Origin: HK1 sp965220535
Lineage (GTDB): Bacteria > Pseudomonadota > Gammaproteobacteria > HK1
Length of the DNA stretch: 64,000 nucleotides
Direction: 5' to 3'
Assembly (NCBI GenBank): GCA_965220535.1
Contig: OZ244833.1
Coordinates: 2,728,001-2,792,000, forward strand
Positions 17,501 to 26,028 of this stretch are shown here, one piece after another. The position numbers and the translations under genes were made by a program. The notes under the pieces were generated by a model. It had not been told where the DNA came from. It did no database searches and worked only from the letters and a program-made list of their open reading frames with translations. Position 1 is the first letter of the stretch, and each line of letters opens with the position of its first letter.

Positions 17501-18552
17501 TCGCGCCCGGGGATGTTTTCATCCTCGAAACTCCCTCCGGCGGCAGCTACGGCGCGGTCGATCGTTCGGCCCCGGCGAGCGAGAACGAGGGCGAGGTCGC
17601 GCTCGGGGATGTCTTCATCCTCGAAGCTCCTTACCGGCGGCGGCTACGGCGCGGTCGTTCGCTCGGCCCCGAAGAACGAGAACGAGAGCGAGGTCGCGCC
17701 CGGGGATGTTTTCATCCTTGAAACTCCTTCCGGCGGCTACGGCGCGGTCGATCGTTCGGCCCCGAAGAACGAGAGCGAGAGCGAGGTCGCGCTCGGGGAT
17801 GTCTTCATTCTCGAATCTCCTTCCGGCGGCGGCTACGGCGCGGTCGATCGTTCGGCCCCGAAGAACGAGAACGAGGGCGAGGTCGCGCCCGGGGATGTTT
17901 TCATCCTCGAAACTCCCTCCGGCGGCAGCTACGGCGCGGTCGATCGTTCGGCCCCGGCGAGCGAGAACGAGGGCGAGGTCGCGCTCGGGGATGTCTTCAT
18001 CCTCGAAGCTCCTTACCGGCGGCGGCTACGGCGCGGTCGTTCGCTCGGCCCCGAAGAACGAGAACGAGAGCGAGGTCGCGCCCGGGGATGTTTTCATCCT
18101 TGAAACTCCTTCCGGCGGCTACGGCGCGGTCGATCGTTCGGCCCCGAAGAACGAGAGCGAGAGCGAGGTCGCGCTCGGGGATGTCTTCATTCTCGAATCT
18201 CCTTACCGGCGGCTACGGCGCGGTCGTTCGCTCGGCCCCGGCGAGCGAGAACGAGAGCGAGGTCGCGCTCGGGGATGTCTTCATCCTCGAAGCTCCTTCC
18301 GGCGGCGGCTACGGCGCGGTCGTTCGCTCGGCCCCGGCGAGCGAGAACGAGAGCGAGGTCGCGCTCGGGGATGTCTTCATTCTCGAATCTCCTTACCGGC
18401 GGCTACGGCGCGGTCGTTCGCTCGGCCCCGGCGAGCGAGAACGAGAGCGAGGTCGCGCTCGGGGATGTCTTCATCCTCGAAACCCTCTCCGGCGGCGGCT
18501 ACGGCGCGGTCGTTCGCTCGGCTCCGGCGAGCGAGAACGAGAACGAAGGCTA
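17500..18552 (+). repeat. array of about eleven 92-97 bp units from the same gene end
   Basis: The terminal 31 codons of 5-oxoprolinase (GDVFILETPSGGGYGAVDRS then an acidic SENE tail) are amplified alone. The unit start CGGGGATGT(T/C)TTCAT recurs at about 17510, 17607, 17701, 17797, 17889, 17986, 18082, 18176, 18270, 18366 and 18462. Unit length wobbles between 92 and 97 bases because of a TCC/TTAC difference and missing GGC triplets, so no single frame runs through. A higher-order repeat of four units (about 380 bases) is visible: 17580-17830 recurs at 17957-18205. Bases 18553-18939 up to the desaturase are unique and show no gene. Confidence 0.88.
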
Positions 18553-18939
18553 GGGGTCAGAGGCAAAAAAGCGCGCCCGATCCCGAGAGCCCGCAAAAAG
18601 CCTGCCGAAGGGCACCGGCGTCTTCTCGGATCGACCCCTGCGAAAGCGCCCGATCCCGAGTCTTTTTCGCGACGGAACGAAGCGCAAGACGAGAGCCCGC
18701 TATCGGCGTCGTTTTCGCTGGAGTACACTTCGCACCCGAGATTCGTGCGGGCTTCGACAAAATAAGACGGCATCGGGCGGACGGCCCCGGCGGTTTTGCC
18801 GCCGCCTTTTCGAAGCCGATTCGATCGAGGGCTGTGACAAAGCCCCGGGCTCGATTCGAAAGTCGAGCGCCGAGCGCCACGGGTCAAGCGTTCGGATAAC
18901 GAGAACAAGAGAAGCCTCACCAAGAGAGGAAGAAGCGAT

Positions 18940-20142
18940 ATGTTTTCAGGGCTGCTCGACCTGCCGTGGTGGGGGTATGTGCTGGCCACTTTGGCGCTGA
19001 CCCATCTCACGATCATCTCGGTGACGATTTATCTCCATCGTCATCAGGCCCATCGCGCCCTCGATATCCACCCGGCCTTGGCGCATTTCTTCCGCTTCTG
19101 GTTGTGGCTGACGACCGGCACGGTCACCTCGGAATGGGTGGCGGTGCACCGCAAGCACCATGCGAAGGTGGAATCCGCAGAGGATCCCCATAGCCCGAAG
19201 ATCCACGGCATTCGCTGTCTTTTGCTCCACGGGGCGGAGCTCTACCGCATCGGGGCTGCGGACGCCGAAACCATCGCCAAATACGGTCATGGCTGTCCCG
19301 ACGATTGGCTCGAACGCAATCTCTACAAGCCGTGGACCAATCGCGGCTATTACCTGATGCTGGCGATCGATCTCGTTCTCTTCGGCCCGATCGGCATCAC
19401 GATATGGGCGGTGCAGATGGCGTGGATCCCCATCTTCGCCGCCGGGGTCATCAACGGCCTCGGTCACTGGTGGGGCTATCGCAACTACGAGACCTGCGAC
19501 GCCTCCACCAATATCGTTCCTTGGGGCATCTTGATCGGCGGCGAGGAACTGCATAACAACCACCATGCCTTCGCCGGCTCCGCCAAACTCTCCGGCAAAT
19601 GGTGGGAATTCGATATCGGTTGGTTCTATATCCGCCTCCTCGAAAGCCTGCGCTTGGCCCGCGTGCGACGACTGCCGCCGGAGGTGGTGATGGTTCCGGG
19701 CAAGAAAGACGTGGATATGGAAACCATGCGCGCGGTGATTTCCAACCGCTTTCAGGTGATGGCGGATTACGCCCGCAAGGTGCTGCATCGCGTCCATGCC
19801 GAGGAGGTCGAGAAACTCGAGAGGATCGATTCTTGCCAGCGCGGCTTCTTGAAGTCGGCGCGCTCTCTTCTGATCCGCGAGGATTCCCTGCTGAGCCTCG
19901 AGGCCAAGCAGCATTTGGAACAGGTTCTCGCGCGCAGCGATGCGCTCAATATCGTCTATCGTTACAAATGCCGCTTGCAGGCGATCTGGCAGCAGCGTCA
20001 TGCCAATCACGAGCATCTGGTAAGCGGTCTGCGCGAATGGTGTCGGCAAGCCGAGGACAGCGGGGTGCGGGCACTGGAGGAATTCGCCCGCACGCTGCCG
20101 GAGTACGCGGTACCGCCATCGCCTTCGCAAGGCTCGGCCTGA
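18940..20142 (+). CDS. delta-9-type acyl-CoA/acyl-lipid desaturase
   Basis: 400 residues from ATG 18940 with GAGAGGAAGAAG upstream. A membrane di-iron enzyme that puts a double bond into saturated fatty acyl chains. The three His boxes are present in order: HRHQAHR (33-39), HRKHH (70-74) and HNNHH (about 204-208), with hydrophobic spans between them (YVLATLALTHLTIISVTIYL; IDLVLFGPIGITIWAVQMAW). The core of about 260 residues is followed by a longer C-terminal cytoplasmic extension of some 130 residues rich in helix (AEEVEKLERIDSC) that is common in gammaproteobacterial forms. The antisense reading frame is a GC-bias shadow. Confidence 0.93.
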   Translation: MFSGLLDLPWWGYVLATLALTHLTIISVTIYLHRHQAHRALDIHPALAHFFRFWLWLTTGTVTSEWVAVHRKHHAKVESAEDPHSPKIHGIRCLLLHGAELYRIGAADAETIAKYGHGCPDDWLERNLYKPWTNRGYYLMLAIDLVLFGPIGITIWAVQMAWIPIFAAGVINGLGHWWGYRNYETCDASTNIVPWGILIGGEELHNNHHAFAGSAKLSGKWWEFDIGWFYIRLLESLRLARVRRLPPEVVMVPGKKDVDMETMRAVISNRFQVMADYARKVLHRVHAEEVEKLERIDSCQRGFLKSARSLLIREDSLLSLEAKQHLEQVLARSDALNIVYRYKCRLQAIWQQRHANHEHLVSGLREWCRQAEDSGVRALEEFARTLPEYAVPPSPSQGSA

Positions 20143-20991
20143 CGCGCTCGGGTATGACGGACTCGCCTCGCTTCTCGGCTCGTTTCGCGAGAAGCGTCGA
20201 ATTCTCGAATTCTCGAATTCGAAAACGACGGCGCCGAAGAAAGGGTCGGCCTTGGTGCCTCGACCCTCGGCAAAAGCCCCCGAAGCCTTTTACGCCCTCT
20301 CGGCGCTTCGAGGCTTCACCGAGAGACGAAAGCCATTGTCGATGATGCGGAAGCTCGAGACCTCGACGATCGACGGTTCGATCCTGCGGCCCTTCGCTTC
20401 GCGCCAAGGGCTCCAAGGGTCGGCAAGCAAGAATCGCGGCCAAGAGCCCGAGTTCGACGAGGCGGGCTCGAACGAACCGCCGAGGGGCAAGGCATCGAGT
20501 CGTCGTTGTCCTTGCGATCGCCCGATTACCGGTTGTCGCCGAGAGCGATATGAGCGTAGGATTCGCTTTCGAGTCATTCGAGCGTGGTTGTTTTCGGGTA
20601 TAATCGGCAATCGTTCGAGGGATTCTTTCGGCTTGGCGGTCGTGCCCTGAGGGTATCTTCGCCTTGCTTCGGATCCGCTCTTTTTTTCGTGTACACTTTC
20701 GCTCGCAACACAATGGAAGGACGTCGCTTGCTTTTTATAAGGTGTTGGCACCGTTGCTCCCACTTGAACGATTTGAGAAGAAAGGTACAATCCCAACCTG
20801 CACTTGCGGGGGGAGTGGCTCCGCAAGGCTGCTTGGCAGCCATGCGCTATTCCCCTGACGTGCAATTTCAGCCACGAGGCAAAGCCATGTACGCTTTGAG
20901 GACTTACCTTGCCGATCCGGCCGAATGCTCCCTCCCCCGCAATTTCGGAGGAGCGGGAGCCGGCGGTGCACATCAACCGGAGGACATAGGA
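20143..20991 (+). other. long leader region of surface protein 1
   Basis: 849 bases without a convincing gene, although the surface-protein frame stays open back to 20584. A TATAAT sits at 20599-20604 without a good -35. At 20810-20855 the RNA can form GGGGAGTGGC (20810-20819) with GCTATTCCCC (20846-20855) enclosing a GGCTGC-TTG-GCAGCC hairpin (20827-20841). Near 20205 a small direct repeat of GAATTCTC/GAATTC occurs. The region is probably a promoter plus structured 5' untranslated leader; I do not recognise a known riboswitch class. Confidence 0.4.
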
Positions 20992-23784
20992 ATGCACATC
21001 TTCACATCCGGGCGGTTCCCGGCGGCCGGAGACGCCCTCATGCGCATGGCGCGTGCCACCCTTGCGGCCCTTGCAGTGCTTGCCATCGGTGCTGTCAATC
21101 CGGTTTTGGCACAAACCGGGGAGACTGCCGATCCGACAAATCCTAGCAGTCCCACTTCCGCCACCACCACGGTTTTCCATAACCCCGCGGTTCTTTGTGA
21201 GGGATGCGGAGGTTCGTATGACTTGGTTCTGATGAATCTTGTAGAAGATGAAGATGGAACATCGGGCACGAGTACCTATGCCACCGCCTTCGGAGCGGCG
21301 ATGGATAGCCGCACTAACGGTTATCTCGTCTTCAAAGAAGGGGACGATGACGAAGAATCGAGGGTCGTCAATATTCAAAGCGTTTTCCTCGCTGCCGGTG
21401 AAGACGATACGGCGAGAGCCGAAAACGCGGTTTTTCTGCAATCGAATCGTGTATCCCCCAACGATCAGTTGAACGCTAGCACCGTGGATTTGCTCTTGGA
21501 TGACCGGGTCGCGTGGAAAATCTCCGATGATCTCGATTTCGCGGACGGCTACGAGCTGGTGCTAAGGCTTCGAAAAGGGCATGGGTATGAAGCCGGCGAT
21601 ACCATAGAGATGATCACGCTCTCGGGGACGGCTGGCGATCTCAAGCCAACCACGATCACCCATATACACCTGACGGGTTGGGGATTCTCGGCCGAAGCAC
21701 CGACGCAAATCACGAGCTATAACGGCGCAGGAGATACTAATACCGACGAGGACTGCACCAACGATACCGCCAAATATTGCATCGTCGAACTGCCCCAACC
21801 GACTTCCAATGAAAACGGAAGCCACCCTTCCAGCATCACCAGTACCCCCCACCGAAATCTAACCAAGTCATCTGAGGCTATGTACGATTTGCAGCCGGAC
21901 CTTACGGATGCATCGGAATCCTCGGCCACGGCTAGTTTTATGTCAAAGGCGGCTGGCGATTGGGGGCCGGATAATAGGAAAATCACGATCGATAGATCCA
22001 GTACGGCTCTGCGTGATTCGGAAAGCCACGTCTATACGGCTAACTGGGTTTATTGGATTCCGAATGTCAGAGCGGGTGATTCCAGAAGGCTGAGAGGTGC
22101 GCTCGGGACAATCGATAACACGGCCGATCTCTATAGTTCGAAAGAAGTTCGCATCATTCTGGATGCCAACATCCCGGAGGTATGCGAAGGAGATAATGGA
22201 TCCACCTTCTCTCAACTGGTGCGCAATCGTCTGATCTACGCCCGCGAGCTGATCGGTACCAATCAAACGACGCTGCAATATCCGAGCGATGCCACCAAGA
22301 GACCGACCTACGAGATCGTCGCGCGTCGGCAGATCGACCCCGGCAACGCCGGTGATATCACCATCAGCATCCAAGGCGCGACTTTCGGCGAAGATGTCAC
22401 CGTCGATGATGTGAGGTTCATTCCCGCGCCAGGAACGAATATGTCGGACTCGAGCAAGATCACCATTGCCTACGGAAGAGGCGGTCTTGCGGGCGAAAGC
22501 GAGGTCGTCTTCAACATCGGAGTATCCGATCATTCCGGATCAGGTGCTGCTCCGGCTAATCACCGGATGGCTTCGGGCGACAAATTCGTGATTTCCTTGC
22601 CTCATCTGACGCAAGTGAATCTCGATCAGAGCATGGTTACCATCGGTTCGAGTCTCGTATCGACGCAGGTCGCCGGGAGAAATAACTTCCCGGATGGCAG
22701 GAATGCCATTTCCAAATGCGTCAGTGATCGTCAAAGTTCGGATGCGCGTTCTTGCATCTATGCAAAAAGGGCTTCGTTGGTGAAGGATCTCATATTGGGC
22801 CCGGCGGGACAGGATCTGGTCGCGTATATCGACAATCAGGATCGCACCAAGTTCGCCGCGAGAGGTCCGGTCAGAAGGATGAGTTTCCCGCCCGGTTTCA
22901 ACAACAACGGCAGTACGACGACGACGCATACCAATGTGCTGAGTCTGGGCAAACTCACTTTCGATGGCGTCATTGGGGAGCTGCCCGCCAATGCTTGCTC
23001 CGACCCCTTTAAATCTGACGTCGATTTGCGTCCCTTGGGGAAAGACGGGAATCCTTTCCAATTCGGAAGCGATGACAAGATCGTCGTGACGATCGAGCCT
23101 AACCCGACCGGGGCCAACGGCTTGTTGCTGATGCAGCGAACCAAGGATAAGGACGGCGACGACCCCGGTACCGCGGTCGAGGTGATCCCCGCTTCCGCCA
23201 ATGGTTTTGCGGAGATAGACCTCAGTGATGCCGACAATATCACGGGCGAGTGGGAATTCTTCTTCATGCCGGGCTTCAACGATATGCGCTATGGAGAGAC
23301 TCGCTCGATGAGGGCGGAACTTCGCTTCGGCGATGGGGACTATATGAACCTCACCTCCAACCCGGCCAACAGGGAGATCACCCTGACGGTCGACGGTATC
23401 GGAGCGAAGGCCCTCGCTTATGCGTTGCCGCCTCCGCAGTCTTCGGACGAGTCGTTCATTCGCATTCGTTGCGAGCAGGGTGCCGGCAGCAATGGCAGCT
23501 GCCAGATATCCTTGGAATGCTTCAATCATCATGGGGATTCTTGGTTCGCCGATGTATCGAACGCGATTCCGAGCGGTGGCGTGACGGTGCTGAATCGGGC
23601 CGATATCTCCAGAATCCTTTCGACCGATGGTTTCAATCCCACCACGGATTGGGGTACCGATGCCGGGCGTCTGTCTTGCCAGATATTCGCCGAATCCGGC
23701 GCCGACGTGACCTCTCATGTGTTGGTGCGCTCCGGCAGTTCGCTGACCAACAACACCTTCGTGGATTTGGGGAACAACAACTGA
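20992..23784 (+). CDS. large secreted/surface protein 1
   Basis: 930 residues from ATG 20992, chosen because GGAGG (20979-20983) precedes it and it starts a signal peptide (ALMRMARATLAALAVLAIGA, cleavage near LAQ/TGE). The frame is open 136 codons upstream but hydrophilic. The mature protein is beta-rich, with many Asp/Asn/Thr/Ser and few Lys, and repeated strands such as VVFNIGVSDH; no transmembrane barrel or anchor is evident. A C-terminal domain of about 125 residues starts at AKALAYALPPPQSSDESFIR and has paired Cys (RCEQ, CQISLECFN, LSCQIF), ending VLVRSGSSLTNNTFVDLGNN. It is a paralogue of the gene at 26029. Likely exported or surface-attached; function and route unknown. Confidence 0.75.
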   Translation: MHIFTSGRFPAAGDALMRMARATLAALAVLAIGAVNPVLAQTGETADPTNPSSPTSATTTVFHNPAVLCEGCGGSYDLVLMNLVEDEDGTSGTSTYATAFGAAMDSRTNGYLVFKEGDDDEESRVVNIQSVFLAAGEDDTARAENAVFLQSNRVSPNDQLNASTVDLLLDDRVAWKISDDLDFADGYELVLRLRKGHGYEAGDTIEMITLSGTAGDLKPTTITHIHLTGWGFSAEAPTQITSYNGAGDTNTDEDCTNDTAKYCIVELPQPTSNENGSHPSSITSTPHRNLTKSSEAMYDLQPDLTDASESSATASFMSKAAGDWGPDNRKITIDRSSTALRDSESHVYTANWVYWIPNVRAGDSRRLRGALGTIDNTADLYSSKEVRIILDANIPEVCEGDNGSTFSQLVRNRLIYARELIGTNQTTLQYPSDATKRPTYEIVARRQIDPGNAGDITISIQGATFGEDVTVDDVRFIPAPGTNMSDSSKITIAYGRGGLAGESEVVFNIGVSDHSGSGAAPANHRMASGDKFVISLPHLTQVNLDQSMVTIGSSLVSTQVAGRNNFPDGRNAISKCVSDRQSSDARSCIYAKRASLVKDLILGPAGQDLVAYIDNQDRTKFAARGPVRRMSFPPGFNNNGSTTTTHTNVLSLGKLTFDGVIGELPANACSDPFKSDVDLRPLGKDGNPFQFGSDDKIVVTIEPNPTGANGLLLMQRTKDKDGDDPGTAVEVIPASANGFAEIDLSDADNITGEWEFFFMPGFNDMRYGETRSMRAELRFGDGDYMNLTSNPANREITLTVDGIGAKALAYALPPPQSSDESFIRIRCEQGAGSNGSCQISLECFNHHGDSWFADVSNAIPSGGVTVLNRADISRILSTDGFNPTTDWGTDAGRLSCQIFAESGADVTSHVLVRSGSSLTNNTFVDLGNNN

Positions 23785-23814
23785 TCGAAAGTCTTCTTTC
23801 GATCGACCCTTCGG

Positions 23815-23848
23815 CGGAGGATCTCGACCCACTGGCCGAGATCCTCCG
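23815..23848 (+). promoter_or_regulatory. perfect hairpin just after surface gene 1
   Basis: 12-bp perfect stem CGGAGGATCTCG (23815-23826) / CGAGATCCTCCG (23837-23848), 10-base loop, no T-run. It begins 30 bases after the stop codon. The same arrangement (strong hairpin, then a T-run terminator about 80 bases later) follows the paralogue at 28.7 kb, so it may protect the transcript 3' end. Confidence 0.65.
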
Positions 23849-23923
23849 AATCCCCGAAGGAGGCTGAAAGAGCGGCGCGTTTATGCGGATGTATCCCGGA
23901 TACATCGTCGCTTTCGACCGAAG

Positions 23924-23957
23924 CCCGGTTCCCGATTGCGGGAGCCGGGTTTTTTTT
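23924..23957 (+). terminator. intrinsic terminator
   Basis: Stem CCCGGTTCCCG (23924-23934) / CGGGAGCCGGG (23939-23949) with an ATTG loop and one G-U pair, followed by eight T. Ends the surface protein 1 transcript. Confidence 0.9.
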
Positions 23958-24322
23958 ATGACCCCCTTCGAACGAGACCTTCGGTCAAGCAAGGGAAAAG
24001 CAGCCTCGGCGGCTTGCGGGCGAAATCATGCGGGCGAAAGAAGGGGGGTATCGCGGGCTTGCAATCGAGGCGAAGAAATTTAGGGGGGATGCGAAGGGAT
24101 GCCAAGAGGGGGAATTCGACCCTCGATTCGAAAGACGCATCGGTTCTAAGCGGCGGGTTCCAAGCGGCGGTCGATCGGATATCGAGGCCTCGCCCGCGGA
24201 CATGGCGCGGGCACGATATTCCGGGGGTATTCGGCGAAGACGGTCTTGTCCCGAAAAGGGCTTTTCAATAACAACGAAGCGGGGCATCGCTTCTTATCGT
24301 CGCATACCATCCATATCCTTCA

Positions 24323-25288
24323 TTGTCGGCATCATCGCCCATCGGACCTTGCACCCACCCTCATCGATCCGTGTCTGCGTCTTCCTTTCGATTATCACCT
24401 CGTCTTTCGCCTCGCTCCGCATCTCATGGGCGGGGGGCTGCCATCGCATGGATGAGCGGGGCCTTGGTGTCTTTTTTGACGATGGCCATCGCTTCGAGGG
24501 AGCTCTCCGCCGAATTGACGATAGTGCAGATACTCTTCCTGCGCAGCCTTCTTTGTCTTTCCTTGCTCGGCTTCATCATTCTTTTCTTGGGCGTGCGACG
24601 ACCCGGGGCGCATTGGGGTTTCGGTCGAGTGCTGACAAAGTCCCCCTTGTTGCATATCGGGCGCAACACCGTGCACTGGGCTTCGCAATATGCATGGACC
24701 TTCGCGGCGGTGTCGATTCCCTTGGCCGAGGTCTTCGCCATCGAGTTCACTTCCCCGATTTGGACCGCGCTGATCGCCACCTTCGTGCTGGGCGAGCGTC
24801 TCAATCGCTGGCGCCTCGTCGCTATCGCCCTCGGTTTCGTCGGCACCATGATTATCCTGCGTCCCGGATTCGCGGCGATCCATCCCGCTTCTTTGTCCGC
24901 GCTTGCCGCCGCCGTCGGTTTCGCCATCACTTATGTGGTGACGAAAAAACTGGTTGCCATCGAATATCCGATCGCGATTCTTTTTTGGATGAATGTTACG
25001 CAACTCCTGCTCGGAGCCGCTCCCGCCCTTTTTCTGTGGGTATCTCCCACGGATTCGATGCTGCCGTGGATCGCGGCCTTGGGTATCGCCGGCCTCTCTT
25101 CCCACTACTGCCTTTCTCGCGCTCTTCGCTGTGCGGATGCGACCATGGTGGCGCCGATGGATTTCCTACGCTTGCCGGCGGCGGCGGTCATCGCGTGGTT
25201 GATGTATGCCGAAGCCCTCGATCCCTTCGTTTTCATCGGCGCGGTGATTATCTTCGCCGGCAACTGGATCGGTATCCGGCGGGGGTAG
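24323..25288 (+). CDS. EamA/DMT-family transporter
   Basis: About 280-320 residues with ten hydrophobic spans in two EamA repeats: AIAWMSGALVSFLTMAIASR, LFLRSLLCLSLLGFIILFLG, AWTFAAVSIPLAEVFAIEF, IWTALIATFVLG, LVAIALGFVGTMIILRPGF, then the second repeat ending VFIGAVIIFAGNWIGI. The motif PLAEVFAIEFTSPIWTA is characteristic of one bacterial EamA subgroup of metabolite exporters. The start is unsure: TTG 24323, GTG 24371 and ATG 24452 are in frame; the last has GGGGGG upstream but would cut the first span. Substrate unknown. It separates the two paralogous surface-protein genes but has no evident link to them. Confidence 0.85.
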   Translation: MSASSPIGPCTHPHRSVSASSFRLSPRLSPRSASHGRGAAIAWMSGALVSFLTMAIASRELSAELTIVQILFLRSLLCLSLLGFIILFLGVRRPGAHWGFGRVLTKSPLLHIGRNTVHWASQYAWTFAAVSIPLAEVFAIEFTSPIWTALIATFVLGERLNRWRLVAIALGFVGTMIILRPGFAAIHPASLSALAAAVGFAITYVVTKKLVAIEYPIAILFWMNVTQLLLGAAPALFLWVSPTDSMLPWIAALGIAGLSSHYCLSRALRCADATMVAPMDFLRLPAAAVIAWLMYAEALDPFVFIGAVIIFAGNWIGIRRG

Positions 25289-26028
25289 GGCATCGGCGAG
25301 ATCCGATGGCGGCTCGATGCCCGATGCCTTATGATGTCGGCATCGAGATATTGAGGAGATCCCGAGGTTTTTGCCTCGGCGCACCGACGCGGCGTCGATA
25401 TCGGGGTTGCACTGCCGGCGAAGACGGTTAGAATCGCATTCGTGGATCAACGGCGGAATCGGTTTTCGACCTTCTTCGCCGGTGCCCGTGAAGATCGAAG
25501 TCGGTTATATTCGCTCGGTCGACGAGGGCGTTTGGCTTCTTGGCGAGTCGGGCGAAAGCCCTTGTTTTCGCCTGCGCTTCGACGGGGAAATCCTTGCCGA
25601 TGGATCGGCTCGAGGATTCTCGGCTTGGGGAGATGTTTCGGTATCGGCCCGATACCGAAAAAGGGGCGTTTGCGTATGCCGCTCGAGCGACTCGCTCTCG
25701 CTTGGGCTCATCGAAAGCCGAATCGAAATATGTCGACGCTTCGTAAGCCGAACAAGGGATAAGACGAAAGAGGGCGGGATGAATTTTCTTCGCTGCCGAT
25801 TTTCGGGTATGATCCGCACAAAGCATGGCATTTGTCTTCTCGCGATAAGATGCCCTGCCGATGAGTCGAAGGGAAAGCGACCTTTCCCGTCGTTTCGCCG
25901 AAGACGTTAAAAGTCCGCCGAGAGTGGTACCATATCAAGAGGGCGGGCGTCATTGCCATGGATAGAATGAAGTTCCACACAGCAAACAGGCAGGTTTCTT
26001 CCTGCATTGAGTTTTCGAGGAGCGCAAC
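25289..26028 (+). other. intergenic leader before surface protein 2
   Basis: 740 bases without a gene I can support; the open frames here have no family-like sequence. A TTTTCGGGTATGAT element at about 25799-25812 resembles TTTTCGGGTATAAT at 20591-20604 upstream of the paralogous gene and may be the corresponding promoter -10 region. A small hairpin GCAGG...CCTGC lies just before the start codon. Confidence 0.4.

Noticed and set aside
17475..18899. Open frame of several hundred residues through the 96-bp array
   Set aside because: Frame changes from unit to unit and there is no start signal; it is decayed repeat DNA, not a gene.
20810..20855. Cyclic-di-GMP, cobalamin or glycine riboswitch
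   Set aside because: None of the conserved core motifs of these classes could be placed on the leader; only a generic double stem is supported.
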